In this document: piece after piece, positions 34,848-43,058 of the stretch
How the letters are laid out: each line of letters starts with the position of its first letter
Numbering within the stretch: position 1 is the stretch's first letter
NCBI GenBank assembly: GCA_002390705.1
Contig: DGQA01000010.1
Location: 1-64,000, forward strand
Direction: 5' to 3'
From: Actinobacteria bacterium UBA4426
GTDB lineage: Bacteria > Actinomycetota > Actinomycetes > S36-B12
DNA length: 64,000 bases
The notes under the pieces: generated by a model
Databases searched by the model: none
What the model was told of the DNA's origin: nothing
The model's input: only the letters and a program-made list of their open reading frames with translations
Translations under genes and position numbers: made by a program

Positions 34848-37139
34848 ATGAACATGCCCCATAGAAGAGTCACAGCCGGCCGGATTTCGGCCATTATTGG
34901 TGCAATCGTGGCCATTTCAGTCCTGGCCGGAGTCCTCGTGGGGCTCATGCTCATCCCATTTGCCGGAAGCCTGGGCGTCCTGACCCGTGACCTTGTTCGG
35001 GATTTCGAGTCCCTGCCCGAGGAACTGAACACCCCACCGTTGCCTGAGCGAAGCGTGATCCTGGCCTCCGATGGCTCCGTGCTGGCAACAATCTATTATC
35101 AAAATCGGATTGAAGTTCCCCTGGACAGCATTGCACCGATCATGCGCCAAGCCACGATTTCGGTTGAAGACTCTCGCTTCCTTGAACATAATGGTGTGGA
35201 CTTCCGCGGGATAGTCCGTGCCGCGGCATCAAACGCTAGCTCCGGTGAAATCTCCGAGGGTGCCTCAACCCTGACCATGCAGTACATAAAAAATGTCCTC
35301 GTGAACCAAGCGACCAGCGCCGAAGAACTTGATGCCGCGCGCGGAAACAGCTCGACGCGCAAGATCAAAGAAGTGCGGTTGGCATTAGCTTTGGAAAAGC
35401 GATTCACAAAAGGTGAGATCCTTGCTCGGTACCTTAATATCGCTTACTTCGGATCCGGTGCCTACGGTATTGAAGCTGCCTCACGGCGCTACTTTTCAAA
35501 ACCAGCTGCAGACCTGACTCTGGCAGAGGCTGCAACCCTCGCGGGAATTGTTCAGCGCCCAACTGCTTACGATCCAATTCGCAATCCGGAGTTTTCTACC
35601 GAACGGCGCAATGTGGTCTTAGGCCGAATGGCTTCCTCGGGCTACATCTCGCAAGCGGATTCTGAGCGGGCCCAAAGAATTCCGATGCAGTCGCTGTTAA
35701 ATCCGACCCGAGTGACCAATGGATGCACCTCGAGCTACGCACCTTTTTTCTGTGATTACGTTTTACAATCGATCCGCGAGAATGAGGTCTTCGGTGACAC
35801 CCCTGAAGCTAGAGAAGCTTTTCTTCGCCGAGGCGGCTACACCATTACATCAACTCTTGATCCAACCGTTCAAAAATCCGTAACCGAAATCGTTGAGTCG
35901 AAAATTCCCATTGATGACGACAGTAGAAAAGCGGCAGCGATCTCAATGGTCCAACCTGGGACGGGGCAGATAATTGCTATGACCCAAAACCGAAAATGGG
36001 GAACTAGCGGTACGGGCAAGACCACCTACAACTACAACGCGCCCCAGAGCATGGGCGGCACCATCGGAATGCAGGCTGGGTCGACTTTTAAGATCTTCAC
36101 GCTTGCGGCAGCGCTGGAGGCGGGTATCTCCCCTAACGAATACATAAGTTCCCCGAGCCCTAATACGTTCACTGACTTCAAAAACTGCGACACCGGTGCA
36201 ATTTACGAACCAGTGACTGTTCGTAACTCCACTACCTCAGGCACCCTGAACATGCCCCAAGCCACGGCTTATTCCACCAATACCTACTTCATGGCGATCG
36301 AGGAGCGCACCGGGATTTGCCGCCCTGCAGCAATTGCCGAATCGCTCGGAGTCACTTTGGGTAATGGCGAGCCCCTTCTCCGCGTTCCCTCGTTCACTCT
36401 GGGAACTATGGAAATTGCGCCTCTATCCCTGGCAAATGCGTATGCAACCTTTGCAGCACACGGGCGCTACTGCGAGCCCGTTCCCATACTCGAGATCCGA
36501 AATCGGGACGGCGCTAAGCTTTCTGTGCCTGACGGTGATTGTCGCCAAATTTTGGATCGATCGGTTGCAGACGGGGTCACCGTCATGCTTAACGGTGTGG
36601 TGGACGGAAATATCCCGGGTCGCACGGGTGCCCCCATGAACCTTGGAAACCGTCCTGCAGCAGGAAAGACAGGGACTACGAATGATTCGGCAGCCGTCTG
36701 GTTTGCCGGATACACCCCCCAGGTCGCCGCGGCCGCGTGGGTGGGTGACCCACGCGGTGGTTACGCATTCCCCTTGAAAGACATCACCATTAACGGTAAG
36801 TACTACCGACAGGTGTACGGCGGAACACTTCCTGGGCCCATTTGGAAAGAATCCATGCTGAGCGCTTCAGCTAACTTGCCGATTGCTAATTTTGATTTGC
36901 GTACGGAATTCACGGTGGCGCCGTATCAAGATCCGAAAATAGATTCCGACGGAGAGGTTTTCATCGCCGAAAGCCAAACAACATTTGATAATTCTGATCC
37001 GAACTCACTGGTGGCCCCGAGTGATGATCCGGCAGAGGGTGAAAGTCAGGAACCTGCTGAAGGTCAGGCACCCGATGAAGAAGGGTTCTTTGAGAATCCC
37101 GCACCCACAGAAGGCCCTGACGAAAATCTTGTTCCTTAA
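34848..37139 (+). CDS. ponA2: Bifunctional class A penicillin-binding protein (PonA2-like)
   Basis: Peptidoglycan glycosyltransferase/transpeptidase, 763 aa from the ATG at 34848. One N-terminal membrane helix (about 14-40). The GT51 domain has EDSRFLEHNG (about 107-116) and EGASTLTMQY. The transpeptidase has SxxK as GSTFK (Ser412-Lys415), STN (476-478) and KTGTT (607-611). The acidic tail (about 60 residues, rich in E, D and P) replaces the PASTA domain of mycobacterial PonA2. The 287-bp region before it is AT-rich and probably holds both whiB and PBP promoters. A 4-bp overlap joins it to the convergent yqeY gene. Confidence 0.92.
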   Translation: MNMPHRRVTAGRISAIIGAIVAISVLAGVLVGLMLIPFAGSLGVLTRDLVRDFESLPEELNTPPLPERSVILASDGSVLATIYYQNRIEVPLDSIAPIMRQATISVEDSRFLEHNGVDFRGIVRAAASNASSGEISEGASTLTMQYIKNVLVNQATSAEELDAARGNSSTRKIKEVRLALALEKRFTKGEILARYLNIAYFGSGAYGIEAASRRYFSKPAADLTLAEAATLAGIVQRPTAYDPIRNPEFSTERRNVVLGRMASSGYISQADSERAQRIPMQSLLNPTRVTNGCTSSYAPFFCDYVLQSIRENEVFGDTPEAREAFLRRGGYTITSTLDPTVQKSVTEIVESKIPIDDDSRKAAAISMVQPGTGQIIAMTQNRKWGTSGTGKTTYNYNAPQSMGGTIGMQAGSTFKIFTLAAALEAGISPNEYISSPSPNTFTDFKNCDTGAIYEPVTVRNSTTSGTLNMPQATAYSTNTYFMAIEERTGICRPAAIAESLGVTLGNGEPLLRVPSFTLGTMEIAPLSLANAYATFAAHGRYCEPVPILEIRNRDGAKLSVPDGDCRQILDRSVADGVTVMLNGVVDGNIPGRTGAPMNLGNRPAAGKTGTTNDSAAVWFAGYTPQVAAAAWVGDPRGGYAFPLKDITINGKYYRQVYGGTLPGPIWKESMLSASANLPIANFDLRTEFTVAPYQDPKIDSDGEVFIAESQTTFDNSDPNSLVAPSDDPAEGESQEPAEGQAPDEEGFFENPAPTEGPDENLVP

Positions 37140-37603
37140 CTTTTTAAGGCTTTTTTAACTAACCCGGCCACCACCCCACCATCTGCACGGCCCTTGACCT
37201 GGGGCTGAACAATTTTCATTACGGCGCCCATGGCCGCTCCACCGGTAGCACCACTTCCAGCTACCTGCGCTGCTGCGGAAGCTACTATTGCTTCCAGTTC
37301 GGCCTCACTTAATTGTGCCGGCAGGTACAGCGAGATCACTTCAAGTTCGGAGATTTCACGCGCGGCTAGCTCGGGGCGGTGAGCTTGGGTGTAGGCGGTC
37401 GCACTTTCACGTCTCTTCTTTGCCTCACGTGCAAGTACGGTGAGTACTTCTTCATCAGTGAGTACCTTGACCTCTTTTCCGGCAACTTCTTCATTGGTGA
37501 TCGCGCTGAGGACCATGCGCAATGTCGCTGACTTTAGTTCATCACGCGCCTTGATTGAAATGGTGAGATCGGCTTGAAGTTGGGGCTTGAGTTCTGTCGA
37601 CAT
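37136..37603 (-). CDS. GatB/YqeY domain protein
   Basis: 155 aa from the ATG at 37603 (STELKPQLQADLT). Helical protein with the GatB/YqeY tail features: ELEVISLYLPAQLSEAELE and GAVMKIVQPQVKGRADG. It resembles the tail of the tRNA-dependent amidotransferase GatB but lacks the catalytic part; its role is uncertain. Convergent with the PBP gene and divergent from the phosphoesterase gene with 45 bp between starts. Confidence 0.85.
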   Translation of the reverse strand: MSTELKPQLQADLTISIKARDELKSATLRMVLSAITNEEVAGKEVKVLTDEEVLTVLAREAKKRRESATAYTQAHRPELAAREISELEVISLYLPAQLSEAELEAIVASAAAQVAGSGATGGAAMGAVMKIVQPQVKGRADGGVVAGLVKKALKS

Positions 37604-37648
37604 GTGGGCATTGTTCCACCTACACACAACGAGTGGGAACATGGTCAC

Positions 37649-38551
37649 ATGGTGTCAACCCGGAAAGCTCTCGCAGCCTTGACTTTAACGGGCCTGGGCG
37701 CATTGGCGTACGCCCACCTTGAAACCAAGAGATTCACCCTTCGTCGAATTGAAGTTCCCATCCTGCCGCCAGATCAAGACTCACTTCGTGTGCTTCATAT
37801 TTCAGATTTACACATGGTGCCGGGACAAAAAACCAAATCCGAATGGCTCCAATCCTTGGCGGCACTCAGCCCCGATGCAGTAGTCGCGACCGGCGACTTC
37901 CTTTCACATGTTGAGGGAATTTCCAGTGCCCTAGAGGCCCTGAATCCACTCATGGATCTTCCCGGTGCCTTCGTGTTGGGTAGCAATGATTACTACGCCC
38001 CCAAGCCGATCAACCCGATTAGATACTTTTCCGGCCCAAGCCAACTCACCCCGTCACGCCCCATGTTGGATTGGGAGCCGCTGGTCGCCGGCATGACAGC
38101 CCAAGGTTGGCATGATTTAACCAATGCGCAGGTTGATTGGAAAGTAGCCGGACGCCTGATCAGTGTCAAGGGAGTTGACGACCCTCATATTTCACGAGAT
38201 GACTACTCGGGAATCACACACAGTTTTAATGCAGACGCTGACCTCACCCTCGGCGTAGTTCACGCGCCATACTTACGGGTCCTTGACGCAATGGCAGCGG
38301 ACAATGCCCAACTGATTCTGGCCGGACACACCCACGGTGGGCAACTTCGAGTCCCCGGCTACGGGGCGCTCGTCACCAACTGTGATCTTGACCCCAAGCA
38401 GGCGCGTGGGCTTTCGCACCATCGCAGTTCCGCACTACACGTTTCCGCAGGGCTGGGTTGCTCTCAATACGCCCCATTTCGGTTTGCCTGCCCACCCGAG
38501 GCAACCTTGATCACGCTTAAATCACGCAGCTCACATCTGAAATGGTCATGA
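37649..38551 (+). CDS. Membrane-anchored metallophosphoesterase
   Basis: 300 aa. An N-terminal hydrophobic stretch (about 8-22, ALAALTLTGLGALAYAH) is a signal anchor. The calcineurin-like metal motifs are all present: HISDLHM, VVATGDFLS, LGSNDYY (in place of GNHD/E) and AGHTHGGQLRVP. The YkuE/Rv3683-type group includes enzymes active on lipid headgroups or nucleotides; the substrate is not known. Start taken at ATG 37649. It is the last conserved gene before the accessory region. Confidence 0.88.
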   Translation: MVSTRKALAALTLTGLGALAYAHLETKRFTLRRIEVPILPPDQDSLRVLHISDLHMVPGQKTKSEWLQSLAALSPDAVVATGDFLSHVEGISSALEALNPLMDLPGAFVLGSNDYYAPKPINPIRYFSGPSQLTPSRPMLDWEPLVAGMTAQGWHDLTNAQVDWKVAGRLISVKGVDDPHISRDDYSGITHSFNADADLTLGVVHAPYLRVLDAMAADNAQLILAGHTHGGQLRVPGYGALVTNCDLDPKQARGLSHHRSSALHVSAGLGCSQYAPFRFACPPEATLITLKSRSSHLKWS

Positions 38552-38660
38552 ATACACCAAATTCCAGTCCGCGCCCCGAGAACCTAGTGGGGTGGTATTT
38601 CACCGTTCGTGGTGCTAACTTTTAGTCATACACCCACTTTCGAAAATTGTGGTCGCGACG

Positions 38661-38720
38661 GGTCTGGTCCTCGCACTCGTAATGCGTAGGTCCGCCAGTT
38701 CGAATCTCCGAGGCGGCTCT
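38661..38720 (+). repeat. tRNA-Thr(CGU)-like 3'-half fragment (integration scar candidate)
   Basis: The stretch reads like the 3' half of a tRNA-Thr: anticodon arm TCGCA-CTCGTAA-TGCGT with anticodon CGT, AGGTC variable loop, TTCGAAT of the T loop and an acceptor-type GGCGGCTC end. The T-stem does not pair (GCCAG against CTCCG), and no matching D-arm or 5' acceptor (GCCGCC) lies upstream, so it is not a working tRNA. It sits at the left edge of the pntAB region in a 312-bp gap. A tRNA 3' end is the classic target of integrases. Confidence 0.55.
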
Positions 38721-38756
38721 GTGTGAAGGCCCCATCAAGTGGATGATTCTGATTAT

Positions 38757-38771
38757 TTAGGTATTGCCTAA
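38757..38771. promoter_or_regulatory. Inverted repeat upstream of pntA
   Basis: Perfect TTAGG-TATTG-CCTAA repeat, 93-107 bp upstream of the pntA start codon. It could be an operator. The half-sites recall DtxR/IdeR boxes, but the spacing (5 bp instead of 9) is wrong for a true box. A TATATT-like -10 lies further downstream (around 38803). Confidence 0.35.
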
Positions 38772-38863
38772 TCGTTTCGGTGGGTGCACTACCGTGTACA
38801 CCACTATATTCACACTTTGAGCTGTGCCGTGCAGCTCTCAACGCTTAATTTTGGGAGTGTTCA

Positions 38864-40393
38864 GTGATCATCGGAGTCCTCCACGAGGCACTTCCGGGGG
38901 AGACCCGGGTTTCAGCTACGCCCGCTACCGTCGAGAAGCTGGTTGAGCTTGGGTACGGTGTCGTGATCGAGCCGGGCGCCGGCACCGCATCATCATTCAC
39001 GGATGAGGCGTTCGTCGTCGCTGGCGCATCTATCGGAGATGCCGCCGACGCAGATATCGTCTTCGGAATTAATGCGCCGTCGGAGGCACAACTTGATCGA
39101 CTCCGCGAGGGCGCGACTGTGATTTCCCTAGTCAGCCCAGCACTCAACCCTGACCTAGTCGCGGATCTGGCTCGCAGACGCATCACCGCACTTGCCATGG
39201 ATGCCGTACCGCGCATCTCGCGCGCCCAGTCACTCGATGTTTTGAGCTCAATGGCAAATATCGCGGGCTACCGCGCGGTGATCGAGGCCGCAAATGCTTT
39301 CGGTCGATTCTTCACCGGGCAGATCACTGCTGCTGGCAAGGTGCCACCCGCCAAGGTGCTCGTGGCCGGTGTGGGTGTGGCGGGCCTGGCTGCAATCGGA
39401 ACTGCCGGAGGAATGGGCGCAATCGTTTATGCCACAGATCCGCGCCCCGAAGTCGCCGACCAGGTGGTGTCCCTTGGTGGCACGTACTTGGAAGTCGCCG
39501 CCGCCGACGTCGAGGTCTCAACAACTGGCTACGCCAAGGAAATGTCCGACGACTACAACGCGCGCGCTGCGGCCCTCTACGCCAAGTGGGCACCGGAAAT
39601 CGACATCCTGATCACCACCGCATTGATTCCTGGGCGTGCGGCTCCGATCCTGATTACCGCCGAGATGGTCGCGAATATGAAGCGTGGCAGCGTGATCGTC
39701 GACATGGCCGCAGCCAATGGTGGCAACGTTGAGGGCACCGTGAAGGGCGAGGTCGTGGTCACCGCCAACGGAGTCACGATCATTGGCTACACCGATCTGC
39801 CGGGCCGCCTCGCAGCGCAGGCCTCGCAGCTCTTCAGCACCAATCTCGTCAATCTCATGAAGCTCATGACGCCGGGTAAAGACGGCGTACTTGTTATCGA
39901 CTGGGATGACGTCGTGCAACGCGGCATAACGGTCTCCCGCGATGGTGAGGTTACGTGGCCGCCGCCCGCCGTACAGGTGTCTGCAGCACCCACGCAGGCA
40001 GTGGCGGAGCAAGTAGTCGCGGAAGCGTCGCCAGCTAAGGCCCCGATGACCACCGCTCGTAGATTCACTTACGTGGGCAGTGGAGCCGCGATCTTGCTGC
40101 TTCTGGTTGCGGCTTCGCCTCCTTCTTTCCGTGTGCACCTCACTGTTTTTGTCTTGGCAATCGTGATCGGGAATTACGTGATCGGTAGCGTGCATCACGC
40201 ATTGCACACGCCGCTGATGTCGGTTACCAATGCGATCTCAGGCATCATCATCGTCGGCGCGCTCCTTCAGATTGGTCACGGCAACGCCGTGATCACCGTC
40301 TTGGCCTTCGTCGCAGTCCTAATAGCCAGCATTAACGTGTTCGGCGGCTTTGCCGTGACGCGCCGAATGCTCTCGATGTTCTCGCGGAGCTGA
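38864..40393 (+). CDS. pntA: NAD(P) transhydrogenase subunit alpha
   Basis: 509 aa, GTG start preceded by GGGAG. With PntB it couples proton flow to hydride transfer from NADH to NADP+. Domain I (about 1-380) binds NAD(H), with the Rossmann motif VLVAGVGVAGLAAIG. It is followed by an Ala/Val-rich linker and four hydrophobic helices (about 400-500). The alpha chain carries its membrane domain in one polypeptide, as in E. coli (510 aa), whereas many actinobacteria split it into two genes. Codon texture looks more G/C-ending than the flanks. Probably horizontally acquired. Confidence 0.94.
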   Translation: MIIGVLHEALPGETRVSATPATVEKLVELGYGVVIEPGAGTASSFTDEAFVVAGASIGDAADADIVFGINAPSEAQLDRLREGATVISLVSPALNPDLVADLARRRITALAMDAVPRISRAQSLDVLSSMANIAGYRAVIEAANAFGRFFTGQITAAGKVPPAKVLVAGVGVAGLAAIGTAGGMGAIVYATDPRPEVADQVVSLGGTYLEVAAADVEVSTTGYAKEMSDDYNARAAALYAKWAPEIDILITTALIPGRAAPILITAEMVANMKRGSVIVDMAAANGGNVEGTVKGEVVVTANGVTIIGYTDLPGRLAAQASQLFSTNLVNLMKLMTPGKDGVLVIDWDDVVQRGITVSRDGEVTWPPPAVQVSAAPTQAVAEQVVAEASPAKAPMTTARRFTYVGSGAAILLLLVAASPPSFRVHLTVFVLAIVIGNYVIGSVHHALHTPLMSVTNAISGIIIVGALLQIGHGNAVITVLAFVAVLIASINVFGGFAVTRRMLSMFSRS

Positions 40394-40397
40394 TCAC

Positions 40398-41816
40398 ATG
40401 ACTATCGAATCCATCGCGCAGGCAGCCTTCCTGGTTGCAGCACTGCTCTTCATTCTCGCCCTTGCTGGCCTGTCCAAGCATGAGACCGCCAAGGCGGGTA
40501 ATACCTATGGGATAGCGGGTATGGCAGTCGCGCTCGTCGCCACGATCGCTCTGGCTATCGATCGCAATATCGAATCCCTCGGCCTGATCCTTATCGGTGT
40601 GGCGATGGTCGTTGGCGCTGCTATTGGTCTGTGGCGGGCACGAGTCGTCGAGATGACGGGCATGCCCGAGCTCATCGCACTCCTGCACTCCTTTGTTGGC
40701 CTGGCAGCCGTGCTGGTGGGTTGGAATGGCTACTTACTCGTCGAGGGCGGTGGAAGCCCGGAGGAAATTGCCCTGCTCACCGCGGAAGGCACCCTCGGAA
40801 TCCACAGCGTCGAGGTTTTTGTTGGCGTCTTTATTGGCGCAGTGACCTTCACGGGCTCAATCGTCGCGTACGGGAAACTGTCGGGCCGGTTCAAGTCAAA
40901 TCCACTCGTGCTGCCTGGCAAGAATGTGCTGAATATTGGCGCACTCGTTGTTTTCCTCGCACTCACCGTCTGGTTCGTGATTGACCCGGCGCTCTGGCTC
41001 TTGGTCGCGGTGACGATTATCGCTCTGGCCCTTGGCTGGCACCTAGTCGCCTCGATTGGCGGCGGTGACATGCCCGTGGTCGTGTCAATGCTCAATAGCT
41101 ACTCCGGCTGGGCCGCAGCGGCCGCAGGCTTCCTTCTCGGCAATGATCTGCTGATCGTTACCGGTGCACTTGTGGGTTCCTCGGGCGCATATTTGTCTTA
41201 CATCATGTGCAAGGCAATGAACCGCTCGTTCATCTCTGTTATTGCTGGCGGTTTCGGCATTGAAGCTGGGCCAGGTGAGGACAAGGACTACGGCGACCAC
41301 CGTGAGGTCACTGCGGTCGAGACGGCAGAGTTGTTGCGAAACGCGAAGTCGGTGATTATCACGCCGGGTTATGGCATGGCCGTTGCTCAGGCTCAATACG
41401 GTGTTGCCGACCTCACCCGCAAACTGCGCGAGAACGGCACCACGGTGCGCTTCGGCATCCATCCGGTCGCCGGTCGCCTGCCCGGCCATATGAATGTCCT
41501 CCTCGCAGAGGCAAAGGTGCCTTACGACATCGTGCTCGAGATGGACGAGATCAACGATGATTTCGGCGACACCGATGTCGTGCTCGTGATCGGTGCCAAT
41601 GACACGGTGAACCCTGCGGCTGAGACTGATCCTGGAAGCCCGATTGCCGGTATGCCAGTGCTGCGCGTCTGGAACGCGAACGACGTGATCGTGTTCAAGC
41701 GCTCCATGGCATCGGGCTATGCGGGTGTGCAGAATCCACTGTTTTTCAATGAGAACTCCGCGATGCTTTTCGGCGACGCCAAGGACAGAGTCGACGACAT
41801 CATTCGCGCCCTCTAG
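40398..41816 (+). CDS. pntB: NAD(P) transhydrogenase subunit beta
   Basis: 472 aa, 4 bp after pntA. The N-terminal two-thirds hold about nine membrane helices forming the proton path. The C-terminal domain III binds NADP(H): VIITPGYGMAVAQAQY, then HPVAGRLPGHMNV, GANDTVNPAAE and KRSMASGYAGVQNPLFF, all intact. It is a full-length functional gene. A decayed fragment of a different pntB lies at 52963-53240. Confidence 0.95.
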   Translation: MTIESIAQAAFLVAALLFILALAGLSKHETAKAGNTYGIAGMAVALVATIALAIDRNIESLGLILIGVAMVVGAAIGLWRARVVEMTGMPELIALLHSFVGLAAVLVGWNGYLLVEGGGSPEEIALLTAEGTLGIHSVEVFVGVFIGAVTFTGSIVAYGKLSGRFKSNPLVLPGKNVLNIGALVVFLALTVWFVIDPALWLLVAVTIIALALGWHLVASIGGGDMPVVVSMLNSYSGWAAAAAGFLLGNDLLIVTGALVGSSGAYLSYIMCKAMNRSFISVIAGGFGIEAGPGEDKDYGDHREVTAVETAELLRNAKSVIITPGYGMAVAQAQYGVADLTRKLRENGTTVRFGIHPVAGRLPGHMNVLLAEAKVPYDIVLEMDEINDDFGDTDVVLVIGANDTVNPAAETDPGSPIAGMPVLRVWNANDVIVFKRSMASGYAGVQNPLFFNENSAMLFGDAKDRVDDIIRAL

Positions 41817-41868
41817 AAAGCGGCAGAACTACAGTGACTTCTTGTCGCAGGATTAGCGGCGCATCCGT

Positions 41869-42295
41869 TCACACACACGGGCAACTTGCGGAGGTCCACC
41901 ATGGGCATTGGGCTTGCTTTGATGGAACGGTTACCGGCTGTTGACGGGCAGGTGTTTGCATATTGAGTCGACTCACCCCACCGGTTGAGACCACGTAAAG
42001 CGTGTCTCCGCTCCTCAACACGTTGGGGACTGAGGCTTCTCGCGGCTCCCATCCGGGAAGCAAACTTCATGAAGCACCATCGTTGCTCTGCGTCAAATAA
42101 ACTTCCTGACTTGAAGGATTATTGCAATCCCCCGGCGCCCGTCTTGCAGCCATGAAATGCCATTACGTACGGCTGCTCCGGCGGGCTCACCTTTGTCGGA
42201 ACTCGAGTTCCTGACGTCGCTGCCCTAGGAAGTAAAAAGGGCGCGCTCACCAGCGCCAAGATCGCCACTACGACTGTAGTCCTAAAAAAGACCAT
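41869..42295 (-). pseudogene. Broken secreted beta-propeller-like protein gene
   Basis: Read on the minus strand, a clear signal peptide starts at 42295 (MVFFRTTVVVAILALVS) and runs for about 58 residues to a TAA at 42119. The frame shifts by one and continues with PSSQEVYLTQSNDGAS, a TGA stop, then LLPGWEPREASVPNVLRS and GDTLYVVSTGGVSRLN. These are blade-like units of secreted sialidase/propeller-type proteins. At least one frameshift and one in-frame stop break the gene, and the 3' part runs out in unrelated sequence. It fills most of the 704-bp gap between pntB and tRNA-Pro. Confidence 0.6.
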
Positions 42296-42520
42296 ATTTA
42301 TTTGTGATGACGAAACGACCCATCTGGCAATCAAAAATGGCTGAATTATCCACCGACTAGTGGGTTTTCTCGCCCTTCACTGGATTTTCATAGGGGGCGC
42401 CGTCGCTCCCGCCGACTCGGTAGGGGCCTGCAACCACTGACGAGACAAACTGTTTATGCTCATGTCTCGCAGCGAACCCACGACAGAGGGGGCTGCGGGC
42501 TAGACTTTACGGAATTGCCA

Positions 42521-42594
<74 letters not shown>

Positions 42595-42607
42595 CAAGTT
42601 GGACTTT

Positions 42608-42967
42608 TCACACAGCGAACAGTGCGCTAATGTCCTTCATTCTTTTCTCATTGATTCGAAACCACGCCCATTGACCTCGTTGCTCTCTGTGGATCAACTC
42701 CGCTTCGGTCAGAATCTTCAAATGATGACTCACCGTCGGTTGGCTTAGGTCGACCGGCGCCGTGAGGTCGCAGGCGCACGCTTGCCCATTAAGGGCAATT
42801 ATCGACAGGAGTTGCAGCCTGGCTGGATGCGCTACGGCTTTTAAGATTGGAGCCAATAGGTCCGCTTCCGGCTTCCCAATTGGAGAGCGGAGCCCTTCTG
42901 AGCAGCAGTCACTGACTTCCTGCAGTCCTCGCCGTGATTCTTTTACTGGGCTTTTAGTCACGTGCAC
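42608..42967 (-). CDS. arsR: ArsR-family metalloid-responsive repressor
   Basis: 119 aa, GTG start with AGGA upstream. The winged-helix core has PTVSHHLKILTEAELI as recognition helix region. Cysteine pair Cys21-Cys22 near the N-terminus plus Cys64/Cys66 (QACACDL) resembles the As(III) site of Corynebacterium ArsR1 (Cys15, Cys16, Cys55). It should repress itself and arsI from the two palindromes in the shared promoter. The gene is divergent from arsI and its 3' end is 14 bp from tRNA-Pro. Confidence 0.9.
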   Translation of the reverse strand: MHVTKSPVKESRRGLQEVSDCCSEGLRSPIGKPEADLLAPILKAVAHPARLQLLSIIALNGQACACDLTAPVDLSQPTVSHHLKILTEAELIHREQRGQWAWFRINEKRMKDISALFAV

Positions 42968-42987
42968 TCATTTCCTGTTTCAGTTTT

Positions 42988-43007
42988 ATATTGACAAATG
43001 TCAATAT
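42988..43007. promoter_or_regulatory. ArsR operator, arsR-proximal
   Basis: Perfect palindrome ATATTGACA-AA-TGTCAATAT (9-2-9), 21 bp upstream of the arsR start codon. The ArsR/SmtB 12-2-12-type architecture and location between divergent genes make operator function likely. Confidence 0.8.
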
Positions 43008-43021
43008 GTACTATACCTTGC

Positions 43022-43041
43022 ATATTGATAAATATCAATAT
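43022..43041. promoter_or_regulatory. ArsR operator, arsI-proximal
   Basis: Perfect palindrome ATATTGATA-AA-TATCAATAT, nearly the same as the first operator (differing at one symmetric position pair). Centres are 34 bp apart, about three helical turns, so two ArsR dimers could bind the same face and cooperate. Confidence 0.8.
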
Positions 43042-43058
43042 ATCGAAAGGCATAAATT

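Noticed and set aside
38757..38771. DtxR/IdeR iron box before pntA
   Set aside because: Half-sites fit, but the 5-bp spacing does not match the 19-bp consensus; kept only as an unnamed repeat.
39518..40207. Long open frame antisense to pntA
   Set aside because: It is the mirror of a well-supported gene, rich in His/Arg/Gly low-complexity, with no ribosome site or recognisable motif.
41813..42070. Small minus-strand frames after pntB as separate genes
   Set aside because: They read as pieces of one broken secreted-protein gene rather than independent genes.
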